Positions 1 through 7,762 of a stretch of DNA of 8,358 nucleotides are shown piece after piece. The notes under the pieces were generated by a model. The model searched no databases, was not told the origin of the DNA, and saw only the letters and a list, made by a program, of their open reading frames with translations. Positions within the stretch are counted from its first letter, which is position 1, and each line of letters starts with the position of its first letter. The stretch is from Burkholderiales bacterium (GTDB lineage: Bacteria > Pseudomonadota > Gammaproteobacteria > Burkholderiales > Burkholderiaceae). The stretch lies in NCBI GenBank assembly GCA_947372535.1, contig CANBUA010000220.1, positions 1-8,358 on the forward strand. The letters are read 5' to 3'. The translations under genes and the position numbers were made by a program.

Positions 1-1503
<1,503 letters not shown>

Positions 1504-1519
1504 GACAGGGTGCTCTTTT

Positions 1520-2377
1520 TTACTGTTGATCGGCAGGCATGGGCTCGCAATAGCTGTACAGCCCGATGCGAAGACGCTGGCGTGCCTCGTCGCTCGGGCT
1601 GGCTTGGCCGGCCGCCACGAGTTCTTCCAATGCGGGGGTCAGGGACTGGAGCATCTGCTGCCACTGACCGCGGGTCAATGCTTTGACCTTGGCGATCGAG
1701 GACAGGGGCAGTTCGTCGGCCCACAAGGCCTGCTCGAAATGAGGGGTCTCGCCTTCGGTCAGCACATTGCTGACGGCGGCTTGGAGGTGGTCGCCCACGT
1801 TGGCGCTGACGAAATCGAGCATGCGCGCCGTGTCGTCCTTCGGCACGAAGGCTTCGCGGGCGATGTGCACAGTGTCCTGCGCCTCGTCCACGCTGACCAG
1901 GGCCAAGCGGCACAACTCGTCCAGGATGCTGCGCGGGTGCACATCGCGTGTGACGGAATGCGCCAACGATTCGAAACTGGGCGCCTCGCCCTGGCGGGGC
2001 AGGGCCTTGTAGCGGCCATTGCGGTGCCGATAGCGGCGGTCGCTCAACCAGCGCGTGAACACCTCCGAGGCCACGGACGGCCGTTGGGCAGGTGGCTGGG
2101 CGCTCGATTGGGTCAGGCGGGTGACTTCGCGCCGGTTGATGCCGGTGATGGTGCTGATGCGGCTGACCATGCGGTGCGGCAGGATGCCCGGTTGGGCCTC
2201 CTGGATGGCCTGGGTGGCGGCCAGCACGAATGCCTGGCGCATGGCCTCTTCGACGGACGCATGGGGCAGGCCCTTGGCCACGGCGAGTCGGGCCAGCGGC
2301 AACAGCACGGCCTTGACCGAACCCATCAGGGCATCGGTCAGGTCATTCTGGGCGGGGTCCAACGCGGCGTCGTTCAT
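1520..2377 (-). CDS. DUF6502 family protein (putative winged-helix regulator)
   Basis: A 285-residue soluble protein with no signal peptide or membrane segment. The N-terminal third has the DUF6502 pattern: a helix LLPLARLAVAKGLPHASVEEAMRQAF (about 25-50, quoted in two parts: LLPLARLAVAKG, then SVEEAMRQAF), then RMVSRISTITGINRREVTRL (69-88). That second stretch looks like a helix-turn-helix, so DNA binding is plausible but unproven. A basic patch RWLSDRRYRHRNGRYK (109-124) follows, then a mostly helical C-terminal half ending in a short polar tail. Members usually have about 270-290 residues, which this matches. ATG at 2377 is preferred over an upstream in-frame ATG at 2485, because the longer form would start beyond the lipase terminator and read through the promoter. 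No clear Shine-Dalgarno is seen and the leader would be only about 15 nt. The gene heads a unit with the DUF5666 lipoprotein 16 bp downstream. A regulatory role is inference. Confidence 0.83.
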   Translation of the reverse strand: MNDAALDPAQNDLTDALMGSVKAVLLPLARLAVAKGLPHASVEEAMRQAFVLAATQAIQEAQPGILPHRMVSRISTITGINRREVTRLTQSSAQPPAQRPSVASEVFTRWLSDRRYRHRNGRYKALPRQGEAPSFESLAHSVTRDVHPRSILDELCRLALVSVDEAQDTVHIAREAFVPKDDTARMLDFVSANVGDHLQAAVSNVLTEGETPHFEQALWADELPLSSIAKVKALTRGQWQQMLQSLTPALEELVAAGQASPSDEARQRLRIGLYSYCEPMPADQQ

Positions 2378-2399
2378 GGGTGTGTGGGCGATTGCCGCG

Positions 2400-2425
2400 A
2401 TTATAAATGTGCAAACAACACATTT
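2400..2425 (-). promoter_or_regulatory. Candidate promoter and operator of the DUF6502 unit
   Basis: On the minus strand a perfect TATAAT lies at 2405-2400, 23 bases upstream of the DUF6502 ATG. It abuts an inverted repeat with perfect 7-bp arms, AAATGTG (2425-2419) and CACATTT (2411-2405), separated by 7 bases. No good -35 sits at 16-18 bp, so the promoter may need an activator, or the repeat may be a repressor site occluding the -10. The local AT-richness contrasts with the GC-rich genes around it. The binding protein is unknown. Confidence 0.45.
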
Positions 2426-2450
2426 GCGATCGGGATTTACCTGCCCATGA

Positions 2451-2476
2451 AAAAGGCACCTCGCAAGGTGCCTTTT
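2451..2476 (-). terminator. Rho-independent terminator after the lipase gene
   Basis: A perfect 11-bp stem AAAAGGCACCT / AGGTGCCTTTT (2451-2461 with 2466-2476) and a 4-base loop CGCA, 27 bases beyond the lipase stop. On the minus strand it is followed by a run of five T. The mirror-image A/T flanks would let it act in both directions, though no plus-strand gene feeds into it. It separates the lipase transcript from the DUF6502 promoter. Confidence 0.88.
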
Positions 2477-2503
2477 CAAGGTCAAGAGACGCCCTGGTGC
2501 TGT

Positions 2504-3871
2504 TCAGAGGCCGCGCGCCTGCATGTCCCTGGCCAGTTGTTGGAAGAAATCGGCCGAACTCCCACCGTAGGGCGCTGGCTCGCGCTCCGAGGGCTTGGTC
2601 GATTCATACATGGGGTCGTTGCGGCCCGAGAAGAAGGTGTGGTGGTAGCCCGTGGTGAAAGGCGCGCCACGCATCACCTTGAGGTTTTCAAAATTGGGCG
2701 CCTTGTTGAGGAATTGCTGGCGCTTGAGGCTCACGTGGCTGTCGTTCTCCAGGGCCAGCAGCGAGACCGCGTAGAAGGTCTCGGGGTGTTCCCAGCCCGG
2801 TTGCGGGCGACGCAGCACGGCGCCGTAAGACATGTAGCGCACGCCATTGTTGGCCTCCAGCGAGGGCGGCACGCTGACGCTCCAGCTGTTGTCGCTCTGA
2901 TAGGCAAACTGCCGCATCGAGTTCCAGCCCAGCACGGGCTTGGCCACCTCGTCGATCAGCGAGGGGCGCATGAAGGCCGGGCTCAAATCCACCGAGGAGC
3001 GCAGCAGCCATTTGAAGCGCAGCAGTGGCGTGCTCATGTCGCATTCGACCGGCGCCTTGCAATCTTCGACCAGCTGGCCGGGCACATCCATGGGGGCACC
3101 CAGTTTTTTCCAGGTGCCCACGATGAAGTCGCGGTCCAGCTCGGCGACCACGCTGGGTGGGTATTTGGCCCAGTTGCCGCCCGTGGTGGCCACCAGCGCG
3201 GCCAGGGTGATGGCGGCCGATTCGGTGCCGCCGTCCTCGCCGACCAGGCTGACCAGCGAGGCCACCTTGGAGTTCATGCGCGGGCCCGTGGGATCGGCCA
3301 TGTCCAAGGGCAGCACGGCCGTCATGTAGCGAGCGTCCTGGACCCCTTGCGACATGCCGATCAGGTTGACCTTGGCCGCGCCGGTTTCGCGCAGCGCTTG
3401 CAGCACGGTGCTGCGCAGCACCCGCGCGCGGATGGCGTAGGACGTGAAAGGCGGCTTGTCGGCGATGTAGACCTTGTTGCCGCAGGTGTCGGTCAGGCGC
3501 GTGATGATCGCCTTGCTGAAGTAGCGGTGGTAGCTGCGCATGTCACGGACCAGAGAGGGGTCGTTGACGTTGTAGTCGCGGGGAGGAATGTCGGCCTCGT
3601 CATCGGGCACGCGCCATTCGAGGCACTTGGGGTTGCCATCGGCACCGGTGCTCTTGTTCACGCAGTACTTGGCGTAGTCCTGGTTGACCTCGCAACTCTT
3701 GGCACCGGTCCGGTCGGGCACGCTGCATATGGGCGAGGCAGACCACATGTGCGAAAGCACGATGGGGTATTGAAGCTGGCAACTGGGGTCCAGCGCCCAG
3801 GTGGCTGTGGCGGACGACAACAGGCTGGCGCCGGCCAGGGCCATTCGGATCAGGGAGGTGACGGTGGGCAT
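2504..3871 (-). CDS. Secreted alpha/beta hydrolase, lipase/esterase type
   Basis: A 455-residue exported hydrolase. Residues 1-26 form a signal peptide (MPTVTSLIRMALAGASLLSS, then ATATWA, cleaved before LDP). The mature protein opens with QYPIVLSHMW (34-43), which aligns with the first strand and oxyanion-hole segment of bacterial triacylglycerol lipases. The nucleophile elbow is IGMSQG with Ser174 (GxSxG), followed by VASLVSLVGEDGG. Asp377 in ENDSHVS resembles the NDG(L)VS segment holding the catalytic Asp in Burkholderia-type lipases, and His410 or His411 (GYHHTFF) may be the catalytic His. The mature chain has eight cysteines (31, 49, 60, 70, 83, 130, 271, 278), suggesting disulfides and an extracytoplasmic location. 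ATG 3871 is chosen because it directly precedes the signal peptide; a longer frame to 4054 would overlap the cytochrome c gene. The substrate (lipid, polyester or other ester) is not determined, and no lipase foldase gene is next to it. Confidence 0.82.
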   Translation of the reverse strand: MPTVTSLIRMALAGASLLSSATATWALDPSCQLQYPIVLSHMWSASPICSVPDRTGAKSCEVNQDYAKYCVNKSTGADGNPKCLEWRVPDDEADIPPRDYNVNDPSLVRDMRSYHRYFSKAIITRLTDTCGNKVYIADKPPFTSYAIRARVLRSTVLQALRETGAAKVNLIGMSQGVQDARYMTAVLPLDMADPTGPRMNSKVASLVSLVGEDGGTESAAITLAALVATTGGNWAKYPPSVVAELDRDFIVGTWKKLGAPMDVPGQLVEDCKAPVECDMSTPLLRFKWLLRSSVDLSPAFMRPSLIDEVAKPVLGWNSMRQFAYQSDNSWSVSVPPSLEANNGVRYMSYGAVLRRPQPGWEHPETFYAVSLLALENDSHVSLKRQQFLNKAPNFENLKVMRGAPFTTGYHHTFFSGRNDPMYESTKPSEREPAPYGGSSADFFQQLARDMQARGL

Positions 3872-3922
3872 GGGGTGGATTCGGCGGTGCTGGCGCCGCG
3901 CCTGTGTTTTGATGGGTCTCGC

Positions 3923-3951
3923 ATATTCGGACATGCGGGCCCTAATGTCCA
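3923..3951 (-). promoter_or_regulatory. Weak candidate promoter for the lipase gene
   Basis: In the 115-bp gap between the cytochrome c stop and the lipase start, the minus strand has TGGACA (3951-3946, five of six matches to TTGACA), a 17-bp spacer, and GAATAT (3928-3923, three of six matches to TATAAT). A start near 3916 would give a leader of about 45 nt. The -35 and spacing are good but the -10 is poor. No convincing terminator is seen after the cytochrome gene, so read-through from the heme cluster is also possible. Confidence 0.3.
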
Positions 3952-3986
3952 CCCCATGAAAACGTGGTTGGGGCCCTGGCCTTGAC

Positions 3987-4379
3987 TCAGTGAGGTCCCA
4001 TGCTGTTGAGGTACGCCAGCAGATCGGCCAGTTCAGCTGCATCGTCCAGGCCATCGAATTTCATCTTGCCCGCGGGGACGACTTTCCGGGGATTGGTGAT
4101 GTAGGCCGCCAATCGATCCGGGGTCCAGATGATGCCGCTTTGTTTCATGGCGTCCGAGTAGGCGAAACGACTGTTCTGCGCTGCCTTGCGGCCCAGCACC
4201 GCGAACAAGGAAGGCCCCTTGCGGTCCTGGCCTTCCCGGATGCTGTGGCATTCCGAACACTGCGTGGCGAAGACGGCGGCGCCACGTTTGATGTCGCCGT
4301 TGGCGTGTGCGGGGGACAGTGCCAAGCCCAGCGCCAAGGCGGCCAGGCTGGCCCACAGGGGGTGGTGTCGCGTGTTCAA
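3987..4379 (-). CDS. Periplasmic class I cytochrome c, mono-heme
   Basis: A 130-residue protein with a signal peptide (hydrophobic core about 9-21, cleavage after AHA at 26), giving a mature domain of about 104 residues. One heme site, CSECH, has Cys41 and Cys44 for thioether bonds and His45 as proximal ligand. Met106 in PAGKMKF is the likely distal ligand, and KGPSLFAVLGRKA and AYLNSM are typical of small cytochrome c2/c550 folds. It would carry electrons in the periplasm, here plausibly between the Cyc2-like barrel and inner-membrane partners. The start is TTG (4379-4377), which overlaps the upstream stop as TTGA. No other plausible start precedes the signal peptide, so translation by reinitiation is likely. 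The electron partners are inferred only from gene order; CcoP-like or peroxidase domains are absent. Confidence 0.87.
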   Translation of the reverse strand: MNTRHHPLWASLAALALGLALSPAHANGDIKRGAAVFATQCSECHSIREGQDRKGPSLFAVLGRKAAQNSRFAYSDAMKQSGIIWTPDRLAAYITNPRKVVPAGKMKFDGLDDAAELADLLAYLNSMGPH

Positions 4380-5665
4380 AATGAGGTCCAGGCAAACAGG
4401 TAGAGCGTGTTCTTGTCGCTGGCGTTCACGCTGGTGCCATCAAACTTGTTGTACATCCAGTACTGAGCGCCGAGTCGGACATTGGCCAGGCTGAAAGGCT
4501 GCGGTGCCACGGCATCGTCCTTGCCCCAAGGCGTCCAGTCCGCTTGCACCAAGCTGCCCGTGTTGGTCACGGTCGGGTCGGAGCCGCGGGTCGAGAACAG
4601 GCCCAGGCTGGCGCCATAGGTCTGCAGGTAGTGGTACGACGCATTGACGCGGGTGGTGCGCAGCGAGCTGCGGTCGCCCGTGGCGCCTTCGGTTCGGTGC
4701 TCCTGGATGTAGCTGCCGCTGAGGGTGGCCGTGTGCTCTCGGGTGCCCAGGAACTGATAGCTGCCATCCACGCCCACGTCGTTGAATTTGTCGCGCGGAT
4801 CGGTGGTGGTGATGTCGGCCTGGACACGGCCCTTGAAGCCAAACACGCCGGCTGAGAAGGACGAACTTTTGAGGTCCTTGAAATAGGCAAGTCGCCAATA
4901 GGCATTGCCGCCCAGGCGTTGGGTGTCGTCATGACCTTCACCCAATCGGCTCTGAAAGCTCGGCGACAGCGAGCGGTAAGTGCCCAGCTCGGCGTAGAAG
5001 TTCTTGTCCCAAAGGGTGTAGGCCGAGGCGCCCAGCACGCGTTGTTCGACGCCGCCGTCGATCATGGGGGCGGCATCGCCCGTGCCAAAGCCTGCTTCGG
5101 AACTGACGAAGGGAAAGCGCCAGACCGGCATGGTGTTGAAAGGGTCCTGAACGCCGGGGTTGTTGTTGAGCGTCAGTCCGACGATGGTTTCCTTGCCAGC
5201 GATCTCGGTGGTGGTGGCCAGTCGGACGTCCATCTGGTCCAAGGCATTGCTGCGGTCGATGCCGCTGTGCGTCACTTGCACGAAGGTGCCGATGTGGTCC
5301 GTCATGCGGCCGGCCAGGAAGATGGAGGCCTCGTCCATCTTCAGGTTGTCGTTGGCGTTGAAGTGTTCAGCCGGCGGGTTGACGTCTGCCTTGGTGTGCG
5401 TGTAGGAGGCCACCAGCATGGCCGACAGTGGCACCTTGCCGCTCTGGCCGTCGGTGTCGGTGTAGCCGCCGATTTTGAATTTGATCCCCGCTGGGGTGAG
5501 TTGCGGACCATAGGCGCCGACGTGGCAAGCCGCACAGGTCATCCCTGTTTGCCGGGCATAACTGGGCACGGCTTGGGCGGATGGGCTCAACACGATCATG
5601 AGGGCCGGCAAGCCCCATCCCAGGGACATGGCGTGGCGCGTCAGGTGCCGAAAAGCATGGATCAT
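4376..5665 (-). CDS. Cyc2-like outer-membrane cytochrome c-porin fusion
   Basis: A 429-residue protein. The signal peptide (about 1-32, ending SAQA before VPS) is followed at once by ARQTGMTCAACH, a single c-type heme site with Cys44, Cys47 and His48, then PQLTPAG and FKIGGYT. This context strongly resembles the cytochrome segment of Cyc2 (A-x-P-x-FARQTG-xx-CxxCH, then P-x-L-x-PFG, FK, GY), the outer-membrane Fe(II) oxidase of neutrophilic and acidophilic iron oxidisers. The remaining 360 or so residues have alternating polar/aromatic strands and Gly/Asn/Asp-rich turns, and end in LYLFAWTSF with terminal Phe, as outer-membrane beta-barrels do. Differences from Cyc2: two extra residues after CACH (VGAYG-P), and AGIKFK in place of PFGRxFK. 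ATG 5665 has AAGG about 8 bases upstream and fits the signal peptide; the upstream frame to 5800 is ignored. It lies 49 bp after the b561 stop. Iron oxidation itself is not demonstrated; other redox or sensing roles are possible. Confidence 0.8.
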   Translation of the reverse strand: MIHAFRHLTRHAMSLGWGLPALMIVLSPSAQAVPSYARQTGMTCAACHVGAYGPQLTPAGIKFKIGGYTDTDGQSGKVPLSAMLVASYTHTKADVNPPAEHFNANDNLKMDEASIFLAGRMTDHIGTFVQVTHSGIDRSNALDQMDVRLATTTEIAGKETIVGLTLNNNPGVQDPFNTMPVWRFPFVSSEAGFGTGDAAPMIDGGVEQRVLGASAYTLWDKNFYAELGTYRSLSPSFQSRLGEGHDDTQRLGGNAYWRLAYFKDLKSSSFSAGVFGFKGRVQADITTTDPRDKFNDVGVDGSYQFLGTREHTATLSGSYIQEHRTEGATGDRSSLRTTRVNASYHYLQTYGASLGLFSTRGSDPTVTNTGSLVQADWTPWGKDDAVAPQPFSLANVRLGAQYWMYNKFDGTSVNASDKNTLYLFAWTSF

Positions 5666-5714
5666 CGAAATGGCCTTTTGAGTAGAAGTAGGTGGTGGAA
5701 AGACAATTGGGTGA

Positions 5715-6278
5715 TCAACGTCGGGCTGGCAGGATCGAGCGCAGCAAGCCATCGCGTCGAATGAAGTGGTGCCAAAGGGCTGCGGCGACATGCACGCCAA
5801 TCAGCGCGCCCAAGGTCCAGGCCAGCAGCACATGCCGGCCCTCCCAGAGGTCTGCCAGATCGGGGTCGGCATCCAACAGGGTGGGCAAGGTGAACAAGCC
5901 CAGCACCTGCACCGGCCGGCCATGGGCATTGGTCAGTGCCCAACCCGCTAAGGGCAGGGCCAACAGCAGCCCGTACATGGTCCAGTGAGACAGCGTGGCG
6001 GCCATGCGCAGGGGCCATGGCATCGGACCGGACGCGTCCACCCTGGGCAGCCGCCACCGGGTCAGCAGCCGGGCCGCCAGCAGCAGCCAGATCAGCAGGC
6101 CCAAGTGCCGGTGCACGTTGAGCAGGGCGGTGCGCCACACCTTGTCGTCCAGCAACTCACGTGACCAGATGGCGCTCACGAGCGCCACCAGTACCAACAC
6201 CGTGAGCCAGTGGAGCGCCATGACGGGCCATGGCTGGCGGGCTGCTGGTGGCGAAACGCGATCTGTGCTGACGGACAT
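5715..6278 (-). CDS. Cytochrome b561 (CybB/YodB family)
   Basis: A 187-residue inner-membrane protein with four predicted helices (about 17-38, 57-75, 96-116 and 149-170). The family binds two b-type hemes and passes electrons between the quinone pool or another donor and periplasmic partners. Histidines sit at family positions: ALHW (His23), NVHRH (His56, His58), LSHW (His98), GRH (His149), GVH (His163), and the WHH-FIRRDGLLRSILP tail, which closely parallels E. coli CybB. ATG at 6278 is preferred because AGG lies 8 bases upstream; an in-frame GTG at 6287 would add three residues (MPD). It is the first gene after a 107-bp gap carrying a candidate response-regulator site. The next gene is the Cyc2-like barrel, so it may be the inner-membrane end of an electron path. 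Which ubiquinone, cytochrome or reductase it partners is not visible. Confidence 0.88.
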   Translation of the reverse strand: MSVSTDRVSPPAARQPWPVMALHWLTVLVLVALVSAIWSRELLDDKVWRTALLNVHRHLGLLIWLLLAARLLTRWRLPRVDASGPMPWPLRMAATLSHWTMYGLLLALPLAGWALTNAHGRPVQVLGLFTLPTLLDADPDLADLWEGRHVLLAWTLGALIGVHVAAALWHHFIRRDGLLRSILPARR

Positions 6279-6329
6279 GTCCGGCACCTGCTTTGTTGAG
6301 GATGAGGGCCGAACGATAGAGGGCCCAAG

Positions 6330-6361
6330 CTGTCAGTTTGCTGACAGTGGGTTGCTTTCAG
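6330..6361 (-). promoter_or_regulatory. Candidate response-regulator box upstream of cytochrome cluster
   Basis: CTGTCAG-TTTG-CTGACAG (6330-6347) is a perfect inverted repeat. Read on the minus strand, CTGTCAG and CTGACAG are also direct repeats of CTGWCAG exactly 11 bp apart, the spacing used by OmpR-family dimers bound head to tail. A degenerate third copy, CTGAAAG, starts 14 bp further upstream (6361-6355). The box ends 52 bp before the b561 ATG. No full -10 is obvious; TATCGT (6318-6313) is a weak match. No T-run follows on the minus strand, so a terminator is unlikely. Confidence 0.5.
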
Positions 6362-6385
6362 CGCGCATCGCCGCTGACGCACGGC

Positions 6386-7762
6386 CTAGTGGGGGAAGCT
6401 GACCCGAATGCAGGTGCCTTGTCCACTGGTGCCGCTGTCCAAGACGATGTGCGCGTCATGGCGATCAGCGATTTCCCGAACGATGGCCAGACCCAAGCCA
6501 CTGCCCGGGCGATGATGGCCAGAGGCTCTGTAAAACCGTTCGAAGACCTTCTCCCGCTCGTCGGCGGGGATGCCGATGCCCGTGTCCTGGACTTGCAGGT
6601 AAGGCGCAAGGTCGGCGGTCCTGCCGCAAGACACCGTCACCTGGCCCCCTTCTGGGGTGTAGGCGATGGCGTTGTCCACCAGGTTGATCAGCAGTTCGCG
6701 AAGCATCCAGGGCGAGCCTGTCACCTGGGCGGGCTCAGGCTCGAACCCCAGGTCGATTTGGCGCGCCAAAGCGCTGTCCAGACAGACCGATGCCACGTCT
6801 TCCAGCAATTGACACAGATCGACTGCCTGGGTGGCCTGCATCACCTGAGCCTGCGGTGCCGCCCGCGCGAGCGCCAGCATCTGATGGGTGAGGTGCCCCA
6901 GCCGCTGGGTGGCCGACAGCAGCGGTGTGGCCCGTTGACGCGCGTCAGGGGGCAAGCCTTCGCACAGCAGTTCCAGTTGAGTCTGCAGGCCAGCCAATGG
7001 CGTGCGCAGTTGGTGGGCCGTGTTGGACAGGAACGCTTGTTGAGACAAGGCCGACTCGCGCAAATGCCCCATCAACTGGTTGACGGCGACCGTCAATGGC
7101 TGGATTTCACCGAGGACCTGATGCAACGAGACAGGGGTGAGGTCCCGGGCATCGCGCTGCGCGAATTGCTCGCTCAAGGTCTCCAGTGGCCGCAAGGCAT
7201 GGCGCACACCGAAATAGACCACGGTCAGGGTGACCAGGACCATGGCCAGGTTGATCCAGGCCGTCGACTTCATCAAGTGCTGCGTGGCCAGCTGGCGCTT
7301 GCGCAGGGGTTCGGCCACGACGATGGTGCCGCGACCTTCTGGGCCGGCATATGCGTAGGTCACGACCCGCAGAGGCACGCCGGTGAACACCTCGTTGTGG
7401 AAGTAGGGCCGGGCCATGGGCCTGGGGCTACCGGCCATCACTTTCAGGGCGGCCTGTCCGGCCACGATGCGGCCTTGGCCATCGAAGACGGCATAGAGCA
7501 AGGCATCGCTGCCTTCGAACAAGCTCAGTGATTCACCCGTGGGCGGGAAATGTTGACTGAGGTCGCCGTCACGCTCAAGCTCCAGGCGAGATGCCAGGCC
7601 TGCCGCCGTGCTGGCCAGCACTTGGTCGTAGGAGTCATCCGCCAGGCCGCGGGCCTGGAAATAATCGACCATGATGCCCAAGGCGGCCAGCACGAGCAGT
7701 GGCAACAGCAAACTGCGCAGCAGGCGCTTGCGCAGCGTGGGGGGGCTCGCCGATGCGCTCAT
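6386..7762 (-). CDS. Sensor histidine kinase, TctE/QseC-like
   Basis: A 458-residue inner-membrane kinase. Membrane helix 1 spans about 15-34, a periplasmic sensor of about 130 residues (35-168) has the 2CSK_N-like pattern (ALLYAVFDGQGRIVAG), and helix 2 spans about 169-187. A HAMP-like linker follows. The H-box FLSNTAHQLRTPLAG carries the phospho-acceptor His250. The ATPase domain has an N-box NLVDNAIAYTP (360-370), G1 DTGIGIP (393-399), F-box FERFYR (407-412) and G2 GSGLGLAI (420-427), so all catalytic boxes are intact. The ATG overlaps the response-regulator stop as ATGA, with AAGGA about 9 bases upstream; the two are a cognate pair. No tricarboxylate transporter genes are present, so a TctE-like substrate should not be assumed. 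The signal is unknown. A stop at 6386 leaves a 107-bp gap before the cytochrome genes. Confidence 0.93.
   Translation of the reverse strand: MSASASPPTLRKRLLRSLLLPLLVLAALGIMVDYFQARGLADDSYDQVLASTAAGLASRLELERDGDLSQHFPPTGESLSLFEGSDALLYAVFDGQGRIVAGQAALKVMAGSPRPMARPYFHNEVFTGVPLRVVTYAYAGPEGRGTIVVAEPLRKRQLATQHLMKSTAWINLAMVLVTLTVVYFGVRHALRPLETLSEQFAQRDARDLTPVSLHQVLGEIQPLTVAVNQLMGHLRESALSQQAFLSNTAHQLRTPLAGLQTQLELLCEGLPPDARQRATPLLSATQRLGHLTHQMLALARAAPQAQVMQATQAVDLCQLLEDVASVCLDSALARQIDLGFEPEPAQVTGSPWMLRELLINLVDNAIAYTPEGGQVTVSCGRTADLAPYLQVQDTGIGIPADEREKVFERFYRASGHHRPGSGLGLAIVREIADRHDAHIVLDSGTSGQGTCIRVSFPH

Noticed and set aside
2378..2485. N-terminal extension of the DUF6502 gene to an ATG at 2485
   Set aside because: The extra 36 codons would span the terminator hairpin and the TATAAT promoter and look unlike the family; ATG 2377 fits the family start.
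3920..3937. CGCAT / ATGCG short inverted repeat in the gap before the lipase gene
   Set aside because: The arms are only 5 bp and no partner feature supports it; chance occurrence is likely.
3872..4054. N-terminal extension of the lipase gene to 4054
   Set aside because: It would overlap the cytochrome c gene and bury a clear signal peptide that begins at ATG 3871.
5666..5800. N-terminal extension of the Cyc2-like gene to 5800
   Set aside because: It overlaps the b561 C-terminus and would place the signal peptide internally; ATG 5665 has a ribosome binding site and a proper signal sequence.
6330..6347. Palindrome read as the kinase-gene terminator
   Set aside because: The stem is short (7 bp) and CTTGGG, not a T-run, follows on the minus strand; its position and 11-bp repeat spacing favour an operator.
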